Shown: positions 1-9,390, numbered from the stretch's first letter. The stretch: 49,235 nucleotides of DNA from Clostridia bacterium (GCA_026416815.1 JAOAEJ010000014.1:1-49235), one strand, 5' to 3'. The notes: generated by a model not told the origin, from the letters alone. Made by a program: numbers and translations.

Positions 1-87
1 GATACCATAAAACAGTTTAAGGCATACGTTGCTGCTAATAAAGATAAGGTCAAAAAGCGTCTTTATGCTGGCAACTGGTTTAAATAA
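1..87 (+). CDS. C-terminal end of an unidentified protein (truncated by window edge)
   Basis: Frame 1 is open from the first base to a TAA at 85-87 and gives 28 residues ending in YAGNWFK. No start codon or domain is inside the window, so it can only be the tail of a gene that begins to the left. It is lysine-rich and converges on the minus-strand gene that ends at 123. The short length makes the coding call moderate, and no function can be assigned. Confidence 0.45.
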   Translation, partial: DTIKQFKAYVAANKDKVKKRLYAGNWFK

Positions 88-122
88 ATTACACAGACTT
101 GGCAATTTGGTAATTACTAAGT

Positions 123-1196
123 CTAGAGTGCGTTATCTATATCTGACACAAAATCATATACTTTCTTGGATATGTATGCAATAACCTTCGAGGCTTCTTT
201 TTCTGCTACACCCTGTGACATAACACATATCACATAAGGGCTGTCTGTAAAAACTATTCCAACATCATTTATGACTCCAACATGCGTTCCAATCTTATGT
301 GCAACCTTTACTGTCTTTGGGAGCATGGCGGGTATCCTGTCATTAAATTCAGTGTTTAAAAAGCTATTCATAAGTTCGCTTCCCAACTGACCGTTATTTT
401 TATAAAATTCGTACACTAGTGTCATGTATAGCCCCATATCTTTGGGCGTAGATATATTTTTGGTGTCATCAACAACAGTACCACCTACTTGCCGCATATA
501 CTTTTTTACATTGTACTTTCCAAGAAGTCTAAAAAGCATGTTGGAGGCAATATTATCACTATACACAATGGATAGTCTGGACAACTCCTGTACAGTATAC
601 TTTTTACCGGGATATTCATTTAAAATTATCCCCGTTCCCCCTTCATAATCCTTGCTCAAATATGTCAGAGTCCCCTTAGGATTCACAGCTCCAGCCTTTA
701 TTTTATTATATAGATACAAATTCAAAGGTACTTTTACAGTGCTCGCAGCTACATACTCCTCCTCATGGTTAATACCAAGCTCATCATTAGTTTCAATATT
801 ATAATAGTATACCCCGTATCGCCCCTCAAAGTTTTTTATATACTTTTCCAATTCAGTTTTCAAGAGGGTGATATCCTTTGGACCAGTGTCTGCCTGATAC
901 TTCGCCTCGCTAACCTTTACATCACTATTTAGCGATTTACCTTTTTCTTCTTTTGGCAGCTGTAATTTCTCAATGGTACTTTCACTTGCATTGCTGTCTG
1001 GAGCTTTGTCCTCCACATTTTCATCCCTGTCCGACAAAACCGCATTCAATGAAGATTCATGGTTTGCTGTATAGTTTTTTAAATACAGTGGTACAAAGAT
1101 AGCTGTAAATATAATTAATATAAACATTACCCTTTTCAATAGTATTTTTCTTCTATTCTTTGTTTTTAAGTAGTAATTTTCAAAGCCTTTTTTCAT
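123..1196 (-). CDS. Membrane-anchored beta-lactamase-fold serine hydrolase (class A-like)
   Basis: A 357-residue protein with a short basic N-terminus, one transmembrane helix at about residues 22-39, an acidic/Ser-rich linker to about 105, then an extracellular class A beta-lactamase-like domain. The three active-site motifs are visible: S152-T-V-K155 (SxxK), S213-D-N215 (SDN) and K301-I-G303 in the place of KTG. I see no clear equivalent of the omega-loop Glu166 general base, so a penicillin-interacting or cell-wall role, or weak hydrolysis, is as plausible as true beta-lactamase activity. It stands alone, with convergent coding on its left. The Shine-Dalgarno upstream of the ATG is weak, but the membrane helix directly follows this start, which supports it. 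Confidence 0.85.
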   Translation of the reverse strand: MKKGFENYYLKTKNRRKILLKRVMFILIIFTAIFVPLYLKNYTANHESSLNAVLSDRDENVEDKAPDSNASESTIEKLQLPKEEKGKSLNSDVKVSEAKYQADTGPKDITLLKTELEKYIKNFEGRYGVYYYNIETNDELGINHEEEYVAASTVKVPLNLYLYNKIKAGAVNPKGTLTYLSKDYEGGTGIILNEYPGKKYTVQELSRLSIVYSDNIASNMLFRLLGKYNVKKYMRQVGGTVVDDTKNISTPKDMGLYMTLVYEFYKNNGQLGSELMNSFLNTEFNDRIPAMLPKTVKVAHKIGTHVGVINDVGIVFTDSPYVICVMSQGVAEKEASKVIAYISKKVYDFVSDIDNAL

Positions 1197-1332
1197 ACCA
1201 GTATACCTGCCGACTAATAATCTATTTTTGGTAGCCCATATTATATTTATATAGTTCTATGCTGGATATATGCTAAAGATAACTATTATCGGCGTGTTAA
1301 TGGAATATTACGGATAATTCAAAAGATATGCT

Positions 1333-1376
1333 GAAAGGAACCCGCCCCAATAACAGACCGGGGACAGATTCCTTTC
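1333..1376 (-). terminator. Strong stem-loop downstream of the DUF2680 gene
   Basis: The arms GAAAGGAA..CCCC and GGGG..TTCCTTTC can form a continuous stem of about 17 bp including G-U pairs, with an 11-nt loop. It starts about 25 nt after the stop codon of the gene ending at 1401. The following minus-strand bases contain only a short T-run (CTTTTG), so terminator function is likely but not certain. The GGGGACAGATTCC wording recurs in many clostridial intergenic regions, as I recall, so it may also be an extragenic palindrome. Confidence 0.55.
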
Positions 1377-1400
1377 GGTTCAGAATTGCATTATTTCCCT

Positions 1401-1949
1401 TTACTGATTATTACCAGCTTCAGCTTTCTTGTGGCACTTAAATCCTTTTTTGTGGAACATAGGGTATCCCGTTCCGTCCCATTTGTCCACTTTCTCGGTA
1501 AACTTTTTAATTACCTCGTCTGCCTTCTCTTGAGTCAGCTTACCTTCCTTAACCCCTTTATCAAGCTTTGCTTTGAAATCAGCCTTAAGCTTATCTCTTT
1601 TTTGCTGAAGGGTGAGACTGTTGAACTCCTTTATTTCTTTCAGCTTAGAGTCAATCCTTGCGTTTATGGCGTCAGCCTGTTCCTTGGTTATCTTTCCCTC
1701 TTTAAGCTTCTCCTGAATTTTTTGCTTCTTGCTTTCCAAAGCCTTAACAGGGTCTTTCTGACTCATCCAGTCATGTCCATTTTTAAACCCTTTACCTTTA
1801 AAGTCTCGTTTTTCCTTATTTACTGTATCACTCTGTTGCTGTACTGTAACGGTGTTTGATGTACCCGAAACATCCGGTGCAGCAAAAGCAGCGGTTGCAG
1901 TAAAACAGGTTATTAAAGCCGCAGTTGCCAGAATTTTAGTGAGTTTCAT
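1401..1949 (-). CDS. Secreted DUF2680-family protein
   Basis: A 182-residue secreted protein. The start at 1949 is chosen because a GGAGGTGAT Shine-Dalgarno sits just before it; a longer in-frame ATG at 1970 would place that Shine-Dalgarno inside the gene. Residues 1-24 are a signal peptide ending in an AFAA-type cleavage site. The mature part is highly charged and has two copies of a short helical motif of the form EGKITKEQADAI (around residue 90) and EGKLTQEKADEV (around residue 140), characteristic of DUF2680. The function of this family is not established. It lies 82 bp downstream of a lipoprotein gene and may be the last gene of the exporter/SLH transcription unit. Confidence 0.8.
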   Translation of the reverse strand: MKLTKILATAALITCFTATAAFAAPDVSGTSNTVTVQQQSDTVNKEKRDFKGKGFKNGHDWMSQKDPVKALESKKQKIQEKLKEGKITKEQADAINARIDSKLKEIKEFNSLTLQQKRDKLKADFKAKLDKGVKEGKLTQEKADEVIKKFTEKVDKWDGTGYPMFHKKGFKCHKKAEAGNNQ

Positions 1950-2031
1950 CCTATCACCTCCTTCCAGCACTTAGCTTTACCCGATTTTGTGTTACTTTTG
2001 TGTTTAATTTGTGAACAATTTTTTAAATTTT

Positions 2032-2631
2032 TTAGTTTTGAGGTTGGTTAGCCATAACCCTAATGCTCTCAATCTCTTTTTTATCTCCAGTATCTTTTTT
2101 GTACCATACTTGAATTAAAGTCCCTTGCTTTATGTCGGATAAACTTAGCTTCTTTTCTTCAAAGTTCTCGTTACCCCTCTGAAAGCTACTTATTGTCGTA
2201 CCGGATGGAACTGTTAACGTTTCTGATTTTCCGGTATATTTTTTCTCGCCGCCAAATCCCCTGCCTGCTCCTGCCCTTGGCCTATCATTCGGTGCAGTGC
2301 CTCCCTGGCTGTTTGCTGCATTCCCTTGTCCATTAGTATTGTCTTGCATTCTTTCCCTCATTTGCTGTCGTTCTTCCTCAGTCATTTGCCTTCTTTCAGG
2401 CATTTCCAATAAAGCAACTGTAATTTTATCCCCCGAAACAGTTTTAACTTCTCCGTACAAATCCGGCGTGTTTTGACCGAATTCTCTTGGGGAATTTGGT
2501 CGGTCAAAGCCAGTATTATTTGAGTTTTGGTTTGAACCCACATTTGTGTCTGCCGCCTTCTCCCCACACGCTGACAATAATGTAACACAGGCTGTCAGTA
2601 TTAATAAAATAACAATTCTTTTTTTGAACAT
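2032..2631 (-). CDS. Putative lipoprotein, unknown function
   Basis: A 199-residue protein with a typical lipoprotein signal (hydrophobic stretch then lipobox LLSAC, Cys at residue 22). The ATG is preceded by GGAG at a spacing of 9. The mature protein has an Asn-rich linker, a beta-rich segment resembling an OB/beta-barrel strand pattern (GEVKTVSGDKITVALLEMP) that is interrupted by a Glu/Gln/Arg-rich and Gly/Asn-rich low-complexity stretch at about 75-130, then a second beta segment about making and tuning interactions (SETLTVPSGTTISSF). I do not recognise a named family. It lies downstream of the MacB/HlyD exporter and the SLH protein, so it may serve at the same cell-surface site. Confidence 0.75.
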   Translation of the reverse strand: MFKKRIVILLILTACVTLLSACGEKAADTNVGSNQNSNNTGFDRPNSPREFGQNTPDLYGEVKTVSGDKITVALLEMPERRQMTEEERQQMRERMQDNTNGQGNAANSQGGTAPNDRPRAGAGRGFGGEKKYTGKSETLTVPSGTTISSFQRGNENFEEKKLSLSDIKQGTLIQVWYKKDTGDKKEIESIRVMANQPQN

Positions 2632-2704
2632 AATCTTACACTCCTACTAAAACATTTTCAGTAAACTCAATATGTTGAATTGAATTTTTTATATGCTTTT
2701 GGTT

Positions 2705-2796
2705 GTAGGCGAAGCCTACGGGATTAAAGGGAACATTTGCCGGGTCCGGGGCGGAGCCCCGAGTACTAAAGTCCCCTCCTTCGAGGAGGGGATTTA
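2705..2796. repeat. Cluster of three short GC-rich palindromes
   Basis: Three different perfect hairpins sit within 92 bp between the SLH gene and the lipoprotein gene: GTAGGC-GAA-GCCTAC at 2705-2719, CGGGGC-GGA-GCCCCG at 2747-2761, and CCCCTCCT-TCG-AGGAGGGG at 2773-2791, the last extendable by outer A-T pairs. The GC content is much above the flanks. They look like extragenic palindromic (REP-like) units; the last may also end transcription of the SLH gene. Confidence 0.7.
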
Positions 2797-2838
2797 GGGG
2801 TGGTGGCAAAGTTTAATTTAGCTTATACTCATACTTCC

Positions 2839-5595
2839 CTATTGATTGATAACAATCATTTCAACCTTACCGTTGCTTTCAAGGGACTTATCAAGGTATA
2901 CCGATACATTGGTAAATTGTGTACTGACATCAATGTCATTAATACCAATAGGTGATACATTCCCGGAAATATCCTTATAATATATAGCGATGTTGTTTTT
3001 AAACAGATAAACGGAATTATTTATTTTTATTCTTTTTGAGTCTATCGCCTGTATCCTGGTAGCTGTCACCTCGGGAGAATCGGAGTATAAGACATAGTTC
3101 ACGTTATTATTGGAAAAGCTTATTGTTACTGCTGTATCAACCCCATATGCGGATTGAGGTGTTGAATATGTATATTCTTTCCCTCCTACCAGCATTGTAT
3201 GTAAGAAGCTACTGGTCCTTCCGGATTTTACGCTTTCAACTTTTTTAACGTATGCAACCCTGAAGTTGTGGTCGTATATGTCATTTAGCACTACGAGGTT
3301 TACATCGTTAAACTCTCCCACCTTGCTTAAGTGGAGCACCTTTCCTGCGTCAATCTTACCTGACGGCAATTGTGCCCAGTCAATGACGCTGGCCTCACAA
3401 TCTGCAGTGGTTTGAAATGCAACATAGTTAAATATTTTTACATCACCGGTAATGTAATATGCCCCAATCTTCTTTTCATCCTTATTGATTATAACGGACT
3501 CCTGCAGTGCCGAGGTCTCTACTTTTGTCAACTCAACAGTTTCATTATCTATTTTGGAGTAAGTAGCAAGATTACCCTTCAAGGAAGAGGGATCTGTAAT
3601 TGTTTTATACGTTTCAATTCTGCCGTTTGCCAATAAAAGCTTAGCGGTATAAGTCACTTTTCCATAGTCCTTAACACTTGTTGAAGTAGCTGATGATGTA
3701 TTTATTACAAATGCATAGTTTGATGTAAGGCTGCTATCGGGATATATCAGATCTACCGCTTTACCATCATACCCTAAAACCACAATCACATTGTCATCGG
3801 TATTGAATGAACTGATGGAATTTTGGATTTTAGTTATATCCATGTCCTTTCCTATTTCATAGTTCTTCCCGTCAATCTGAATGGTTTTTGGAGATATCTT
3901 GTTTGGCAATATCCCGGTTAATTTACCCTCTACATGCTTACCTACCGCCATGATATAGCTTTCTGTATTCCACAAGTCGGAAACCTTATAAACCACATCC
4001 AAGCTTTCAATCTGCTCTTGTGTGATAAATGCACCATCTTTCGCTATTTTAGGATTATCCGACAAGCTAATGCTTCCAAGCTTTTTGCTTGATGGGTCGT
4101 ACTTAGAACCTATTTCCGGTTTACTATAGATGGGGTCAAATATTACGGCATAGTCATAGCCTTTTCCATCTTCGCTTACGGCAAACACTATGGATGATCC
4201 TGTTTGTACTATCCCCTTAACGCTTTCATAGTTAACTTTGGCACCTTTATAGTAATAAACAGGCTTTTGAGGCAGCACCATGCTTTTTAATGTGCTTCCA
4301 TCCCTGTATTTTACTGTCGTCTCTACTGTACTTGAAGCAGCAATATTGACAGTAGAATTTATCTTTCCTGTAACCTTTAATATCCTGTCATTGCTAACTA
4401 TAAGGCCGTACTTTGCACCCAATTCCAGCTTTGTGCCGGTATTTGGCAGAGTGTATATTCCTGTATCGGTCTGGATCTGGTTACTGTCCAGGCTTTCAGA
4501 TGTTTTTGAACTTCCTGTTATTATGCTTTCTACATAACTGCCAAGGTTGTATTCATATGGGTTTACTATGACTGCATACTCATATCCCGATTTATCGTCA
4601 GTATAAGCAAAGTATATAGTCTGGCCTCTTTTTAATATATTTTTCAAATTATCGTAGGTTTGTTTTACTCCGTTGTAATAATAGATCGTCTTTTGGGGTA
4701 GTACCATATCCTTTAATGCGTTATCACCGTCTTTTTTGTACGTTATACTTGTATCCTTGGAGCTTTCGAGCTTTATAGCAACTACGGTTTTAATCTGCTC
4801 ATAAACCTTTTCAATTAAATCGTTGCTAAGCTTCACTCTGTATTTCTTCCCCGGCTCAAGCTTTATAGCACTATTTTCTGTATATAATATACCCTTATCG
4901 GTTGAGACCTGATTTTCAGCCAGCTTATTAGATGTTTGGGAGTTCTCAAGCACAATGCATTCGGAATAGAGACCTACAGCCTCAGCAAATATTTTATCCG
5001 ACTCAGCCGGGCTTGCTTTTTTTGTCTTTGTGGTGAGCATCCTGTCAAGCATGACAGCCATAATCCAACGGGGAACACCATCGCTGCTTTTTAAGCTGAT
5101 TCCGTTTGTCAAACCGATAGCTTTAGCCTTGTCCATGTAATTTTTCGGCCACAACCCGCTTAAGTCATTATCTCCATACCCGAGGGCTTTAACTAATGAC
5201 GTACATACGGTAGCAAAGTTCACACTGTCCTTGGGATGGAATTTTCCATCCGCCATTGCACTTATGTACCCCTTATCTACAGCCGCATTGATAAATTTGC
5301 TCATTCCGTTTTTCAAATCGACGTCAGGGAATTTAGCGTCATCCTTCAGTACTTCTGCCAGTTCACTGTTATTTGACGCTAACACTATCATTTTTGCAAA
5401 CTCTTCCCGCGTAACAATCCTATCGGGAAGAAATTTTACATCTTTCGCAGAAGAATCTATTATGCCCAGTGCAGCCAGACGCGTTACTGAATTGGCATAT
5501 GAAGCATTTTTAGGTATATCTGTAAAAGCAGCGTTTACTGTTACCGACATGAGCAAGATAGTCATTGTCATTATCAGCGCTAAGACCTTTTTCAT
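2839..5595 (-). CDS. S-layer-homology domain surface protein
   Basis: A 918-residue exported protein starting at 5595, where GGAGG precedes the ATG by about 7 bases (an upstream in-frame ATG at 5616 lacks this). The signal peptide covers about residues 1-23. Three SLH modules follow (about 24-75, 85-140, 145-190), with the FTDIPKNA and FPDVD openings and the LPDRIVTREEFAKM helix; these bind secondary cell-wall polymer and fix the protein to the surface. The remainder has at least two internal repeats that share an unusual motif (QTIYFAYTDDKSGYEYAVI and SSIVFAVSEDGKGYDYAVI) and ends in beta-rich sequence with no recognised catalytic domain. It begins only 27 bp after the exporter permease stop codon, so it is probably co-transcribed and may be its functional partner. 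Confidence 0.9.
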   Translation of the reverse strand: MKKVLALIMTMTILLMSVTVNAAFTDIPKNASYANSVTRLAALGIIDSSAKDVKFLPDRIVTREEFAKMIVLASNNSELAEVLKDDAKFPDVDLKNGMSKFINAAVDKGYISAMADGKFHPKDSVNFATVCTSLVKALGYGDNDLSGLWPKNYMDKAKAIGLTNGISLKSSDGVPRWIMAVMLDRMLTTKTKKASPAESDKIFAEAVGLYSECIVLENSQTSNKLAENQVSTDKGILYTENSAIKLEPGKKYRVKLSNDLIEKVYEQIKTVVAIKLESSKDTSITYKKDGDNALKDMVLPQKTIYYYNGVKQTYDNLKNILKRGQTIYFAYTDDKSGYEYAVIVNPYEYNLGSYVESIITGSSKTSESLDSNQIQTDTGIYTLPNTGTKLELGAKYGLIVSNDRILKVTGKINSTVNIAASSTVETTVKYRDGSTLKSMVLPQKPVYYYKGAKVNYESVKGIVQTGSSIVFAVSEDGKGYDYAVIFDPIYSKPEIGSKYDPSSKKLGSISLSDNPKIAKDGAFITQEQIESLDVVYKVSDLWNTESYIMAVGKHVEGKLTGILPNKISPKTIQIDGKNYEIGKDMDITKIQNSISSFNTDDNVIVVLGYDGKAVDLIYPDSSLTSNYAFVINTSSATSTSVKDYGKVTYTAKLLLANGRIETYKTITDPSSLKGNLATYSKIDNETVELTKVETSALQESVIINKDEKKIGAYYITGDVKIFNYVAFQTTADCEASVIDWAQLPSGKIDAGKVLHLSKVGEFNDVNLVVLNDIYDHNFRVAYVKKVESVKSGRTSSFLHTMLVGGKEYTYSTPQSAYGVDTAVTISFSNNNVNYVLYSDSPEVTATRIQAIDSKRIKINNSVYLFKNNIAIYYKDISGNVSPIGINDIDVSTQFTNVSVYLDKSLESNGKVEMIVINQ

Positions 5596-5622
5596 TATAA
5601 AAACCTCCAGTTTCAAAATTTG

Positions 5623-6801
5623 TTATTCAAACCGCAATGCCTGTATAGGGTTTAATCTTGAAGCTTTATATGCCGGGAACATACCGAAGATCACTCCTAC
5701 CCCAAGGGATATACCGAAGGAAACAAGAGTCCACGGTACCGAATATACAGCAGGGGCTATATTAAACCCTCCGATTACAAACCTTATTACCGAAAGCCCC
5801 AGCGAGACTCCCAGAATACCGCCAATCCCCGTAACTATAACTGCTTCGATCAGGAACTGCACTAAAATATTTCTCTTTTTTGCCCCTATGGCTTTTCTTA
5901 TCCCTATTTCTCTTGTTCTTTCGGTGACAGATACAAGCATAATGTTCATTATACCGATACCCCCGACTATCAGTGAAATTGCCGCTATACCACCGAGCAC
6001 CACCATCATCATACCCGTTATACTGTCTAGAGTTGAGAGCATTTGTGCCTGGTTGAAAACCCTAAAAGTTCTCGTATCACTATAGATTTTTGTCAGCAAG
6101 GTATTTAGTTTGTTCATAACGCTGTCAACAGCTTCCGGAGTTGCAGCTTCTACAGAAAAATTCCTTATAGCCGCTGATTTGCTTAATCTTTGAGCAACTG
6201 TAACAGGAATAATTACCTGGTCGTCGTCCGAACTATCCTGCCCGTTAGCTTTTTGCTCAAGGACTCCTACAACCTTAAAAACCTGTCCATTTATTTTTAT
6301 ATTCTGGCCTAAAGGATTTGCGCCCTGAAAAATATCATTTACTACTGCAGTCCCTACAACCGCTACTTTCTGCATATAGTCAATATCAAAAGAAAGAAGA
6401 AACCGTCCTGACTGTACATGCGTATTTTTTAGGTATTCATATTCGGGACTGGTACCGTTCAATGAGGTACTGCGGCTTTTTGTCCCCGCCTTGACTGTGG
6501 CACTGCCGCTTACCTGAGGGGCAATCAAAGCGACTTCCTCACTATTGTCCTCCGCAAACTTTTTCAAGTCATCATATGTAACATTCCTATTACTATTTCT
6601 ACCGGTAATAGAAATCTGGATAAGGTTGGTACCCAGCCCCTGTATGGAATCGGTTATACTCTTGGTACTTCCTTGTGCAAAACCCACTGCAGCAATAACC
6701 GAACCAACCCCTATTATTACCCCCAGCATCGTGAGGAGAGACCTTATTTTGTTGCTCAGGATACTCTTAATTGCCATTTTATAAGCCTGTAGAAACCCCA
6801 A
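5623..6801 (-). CDS. MacB/FtsX-type ABC transporter permease
   Basis: A 392-residue permease of the MacB type. It has an N-terminal helix (LLTMLGVIIGVGSVIAAVGF, about 21-40), an extracytoplasmic MacB core domain to about residue 260, then three helices at about 265-385 carrying the FtsX signature TERTREIGIRKAIGAKKRNI. This class does not move solutes through the membrane; it couples ATP hydrolysis to extrusion or mechanotransmission. It abuts the ATPase gene (stop and start adjacent, 6801/6802) and follows an HlyD-type adaptor, which gives the full adaptor-ATPase-permease order of a MacAB-like exporter. The substrate is unknown; peptides, lipoproteins or drugs are typical of the family. Confidence 0.92.
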   Translation of the reverse strand: MGFLQAYKMAIKSILSNKIRSLLTMLGVIIGVGSVIAAVGFAQGSTKSITDSIQGLGTNLIQISITGRNSNRNVTYDDLKKFAEDNSEEVALIAPQVSGSATVKAGTKSRSTSLNGTSPEYEYLKNTHVQSGRFLLSFDIDYMQKVAVVGTAVVNDIFQGANPLGQNIKINGQVFKVVGVLEQKANGQDSSDDDQVIIPVTVAQRLSKSAAIRNFSVEAATPEAVDSVMNKLNTLLTKIYSDTRTFRVFNQAQMLSTLDSITGMMMVVLGGIAAISLIVGGIGIMNIMLVSVTERTREIGIRKAIGAKKRNILVQFLIEAVIVTGIGGILGVSLGLSVIRFVIGGFNIAPAVYSVPWTLVSFGISLGVGVIFGMFPAYKASRLNPIQALRFE

Positions 6802-7479
6802 TCAAACCACCTCCCTGTCCTCAACGATTTCGCCGTCTTGAATCCTTATGATTCTTTTGGCCTGCATAGCTATATTATTATCATGGGTAATGAGTATTAT
6901 GGTATTTCCGCTGCTGTGAAGCTCTTTTAAAATCCGCATTATCTCGGTACCCGACTTTGAATCAAGATTTCCCGTAGGCTCATCGGCGAGAATTATGGGG
7001 GGCTTGCTGGCAAGTGCCCTGGCAATTGCCACCCTTTGCTGCTGCCCTCCCGAAAGCTCATTGGGTTTGTGATGTATCCTATCTCCAAGCCCCACTATTT
7101 CCAATGCCTCTATACTTCTTTTTATCCTCTCCCTGGTGCCTATACCCTGATAGATAAGCGGAAGCTCTACGTTTTCAACGGCTGTAAGCTTTTGCAGAAG
7201 GTTAAACCCTTGGAATATGAAACCTATTTTCTGATTTCTTATCTCCGCAAGCTCGTCATCTTTCAGCTGGCTCACTTCGTGCCCATCCAGTGTATAAGTG
7301 CCCGACGTAGGAGTGTCCAAACACCCCAGCATGTTCATAAGCGTAGACTTACCCGAACCCGATGGACCTACTATCGCAACAAACTCATGCTTTTTTATAT
7401 GGAGGGATACACTATTCAAGGCATTGATGACATTCTCGCCCATTTGATACACCTTACGCATATTAGATATTTCAATCAT
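6802..7479 (-). CDS. MacB/LolD-type ABC transporter ATP-binding protein
   Basis: A 225-residue stand-alone nucleotide-binding subunit. It shows Walker A (GPSGSGKST, near residue 38), the Q-loop, the LSGGQQQR signature, Walker B ([11 protein letters not shown]) and the switch His (ITHD). The LolD/MacB subfamily is indicated by the [10 protein letters not shown] and [12 protein letters not shown] wording and by the adjacent FtsX-like permease. GGAGG lies upstream of the ATG. It energises the permease encoded immediately downstream and is separated from the HlyD-like adaptor by only 21 bp, so the three genes form one operon. Confidence 0.94.
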   Translation of the reverse strand: MIEISNMRKVYQMGENVINALNSVSLHIKKHEFVAIVGPSGSGKSTLMNMLGCLDTPTSGTYTLDGHEVSQLKDDELAEIRNQKIGFIFQGFNLLQKLTAVENVELPLIYQGIGTRERIKRSIEALEIVGLGDRIHHKPNELSGGQQQRVAIARALASKPPIILADEPTGNLDSKSGTEIMRILKELHSSGNTIILITHDNNIAMQAKRIIRIQDGEIVEDREVV

Positions 7480-7500
7480 ATTGTCCTCCTAGAATTATCT

Positions 7501-9390
7501 TTATTGCCTGGATTGTGTATTGCCTCCCTGTTGTGAACTGCCTCCTTGCTGTGTATTTCCCCCTTGCGGTGAGTTCCCTCCTTGCTGCGAATTATTCCTG
7601 CCGCCAGTCATACCTCCCATACCTCCACCAAAACCGCCTATACCTCCGATTCCGGTTCTCATCTGGGTAGTATTTTGCTGTGTCGATGTTGCCAGAGGAG
7701 GTAAGATCACCTCATCACCTTCCTGCAGCCCGCTTATTATTTCAATGTATTCGGAATTGTTTATACCTACCTCAACCGGCTTCCTCACACTATTAGCATA
7801 ATACTGGGCATTTGCAGAATTACCTCTTGCCATGCCTGCAGGCATATTTCCTGCTGCTCTGTTGGATGAATTTGTATTGCCGTTGCCCTCTTGTACACTT
7901 CCTCTATTGCCCCCATTACCACCGTTGAAGTTACTACTATTTTCAGAATTCTCCGCGGTGCCTTTCACCATGACAAAGCTTCTGTTTCTCATTTTTTGAA
8001 CAGCTTCAAGGGGGACAAGCAGAACACCGCTCTTTTCATTTATCATTATTTCTGCATTGGCATTCATACCGATTTTCAAATTAGAGGTGTCGTTTACCCT
8101 TATTGTAACCGGGTAGGTTGTCACACCATTCGAAGATGTACCTTCGATAGCAATTTTTATAACCTCTCCTGTAAGAGGCTTGGCTGAAGTTTCGGTAAGG
8201 GCATCAACTGTTACGTTTACTTTCTGACCGATTTTAACTTTAGCTATATCCAATTCATCAATTGATACCTCAAATTGCATATGTCCTATATCGGATATGG
8301 TCATAAGTGCATCGCCGGCCTTTACAATATCCCCAGCTTTTTTACTCTGGCTTATTATTACACCGTCTATAGGGGCATAAATTTTATAATCGGATAATTT
8401 CTTCTCTGCCGACTCCAATTGTGCGTACAAATCTTTAATTTTTAGATCTACGGTATTCCCTGATGTGACCAATTCGTCATTCTGTAGTTCAACCAATACT
8501 TCACCGGCTTTTACAAAATTGTTTTTTCTCACCTTGACGCTTTTGACAGTTCCGCCGGCATCACTTTTTATGGTTTGATAATTTATGTACTCTATCTTGC
8601 CCGCATTTGCACTGGTAAGGGTCTCTTTTGATGTAGTAATTTCCGCCGAAGCATTTAAGCCCTCTTTAAGAGATCCAGGGTTTGCAAAGGTTATTTCTAC
8701 ATCAAAAACCTCTCCACCCGGAGCTGTATAAGGTTTATTTCCTACAAAAGTAACTGTACCGTTTACCGATTGCATTAAGTCTTGAATATTTATAACAGCC
8801 TTTTGTCCCGTTGATATTTTATTTATTAACGAACCGCTGAATTGAACAACTGCCTTAAGCTTCGAACTATCAGTAATTGTGAGGATAGTTGCGTTTTTCT
8901 GCAATACATCCCCCGCCTTTGGTACAACCTCTGTAACCTGACCGCCGAACGGTGCCTTGATGGTAAGATTGGACAGACTCTTTTTATTATCGTCTACAGT
9001 CACCTGCATTTGAGCAATGTCGCTCTTTATTTTTTCTATGTTCGATTTTGCGTCGGAGTCATCAAGCTCAAATAACAAATCTCCTGCTTTAACCTTATCC
9101 CCTTCTTTAAAGTTAGCTTTGGTAATTGTTCCTTGCACACCGGAAGCTACTTCGACCCTATTTGAGGATGCTATGGGTCCTGAACCCGATATGGAGATAT
9201 TCAGATTCCCTTTTACAACCCGTGCGGTCCTCTGCTGTACAGCAGCCTCCTTTGCAAACGGATTGCCTTTTAAGGCGTATGTAAGAGCCAGCCCTCCAAG
9301 GACAACCACACATATAATCCCTATTATTACGAACCTTGGCACACCTTTTTTAAATACTTTTTTCCCCTTATTAACTGGTACTGGTTCCAC
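7501..9390 (-). CDS. HlyD/RND-type membrane fusion (adaptor) protein of ABC exporter
   Basis: A 629-residue adaptor starting at a GTG (9390) that follows GGGAGGGG at a spacing of 7. One transmembrane helix lies at about residues 18-40. Two biotinyl-lipoyl-like half-motif pairs are present (VQGTITKANFKEGDKVKAGD near 88 and GTVKSVKVRKNNFVKAGEV near 280), with coiled-coil segments and beta-barrel domains up to about residue 480. The C-terminus has a Ser/Asn/Gly-rich stretch and, after a second folded portion, a tail of near-identical QQGGN/S repeats. At 629 residues it is longer than usual for MacA (about 370-400), mainly through duplication of the lipoyl/hairpin part and these tails. In a monoderm it would link the MacB-like permease to an extracellular or cell-wall partner. 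Confidence 0.9.
   Translation of the reverse strand: MEPVPVNKGKKVFKKGVPRFVIIGIICVVVLGGLALTYALKGNPFAKEAAVQQRTARVVKGNLNISISGSGPIASSNRVEVASGVQGTITKANFKEGDKVKAGDLLFELDDSDAKSNIEKIKSDIAQMQVTVDDNKKSLSNLTIKAPFGGQVTEVVPKAGDVLQKNATILTITDSSKLKAVVQFSGSLINKISTGQKAVINIQDLMQSVNGTVTFVGNKPYTAPGGEVFDVEITFANPGSLKEGLNASAEITTSKETLTSANAGKIEYINYQTIKSDAGGTVKSVKVRKNNFVKAGEVLVELQNDELVTSGNTVDLKIKDLYAQLESAEKKLSDYKIYAPIDGVIISQSKKAGDIVKAGDALMTISDIGHMQFEVSIDELDIAKVKIGQKVNVTVDALTETSAKPLTGEVIKIAIEGTSSNGVTTYPVTIRVNDTSNLKIGMNANAEIMINEKSGVLLVPLEAVQKMRNRSFVMVKGTAENSENSSNFNGGNGGNRGSVQEGNGNTNSSNRAAGNMPAGMARGNSANAQYYANSVRKPVEVGINNSEYIEIISGLQEGDEVILPPLATSTQQNTTQMRTGIGGIGGFGGGMGGMTGGRNNSQQGGNSPQGGNTQQGGSSQQGGNTQSRQ

Noticed and set aside
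5231..6085. A 284-codon plus-strand frame over the SLH and permease genes
   Set aside because: It spans two strongly supported minus-strand genes and their junction; its sequence is low-complexity Ser/Ile/Pro and has no recognisable domain.
7501..7680. Short GC-richer repeats at the exporter adaptor C-terminus as a possible CRISPR array
   Set aside because: They encode an in-frame QQGGN/S tail; units are short, imperfect and without spacers.
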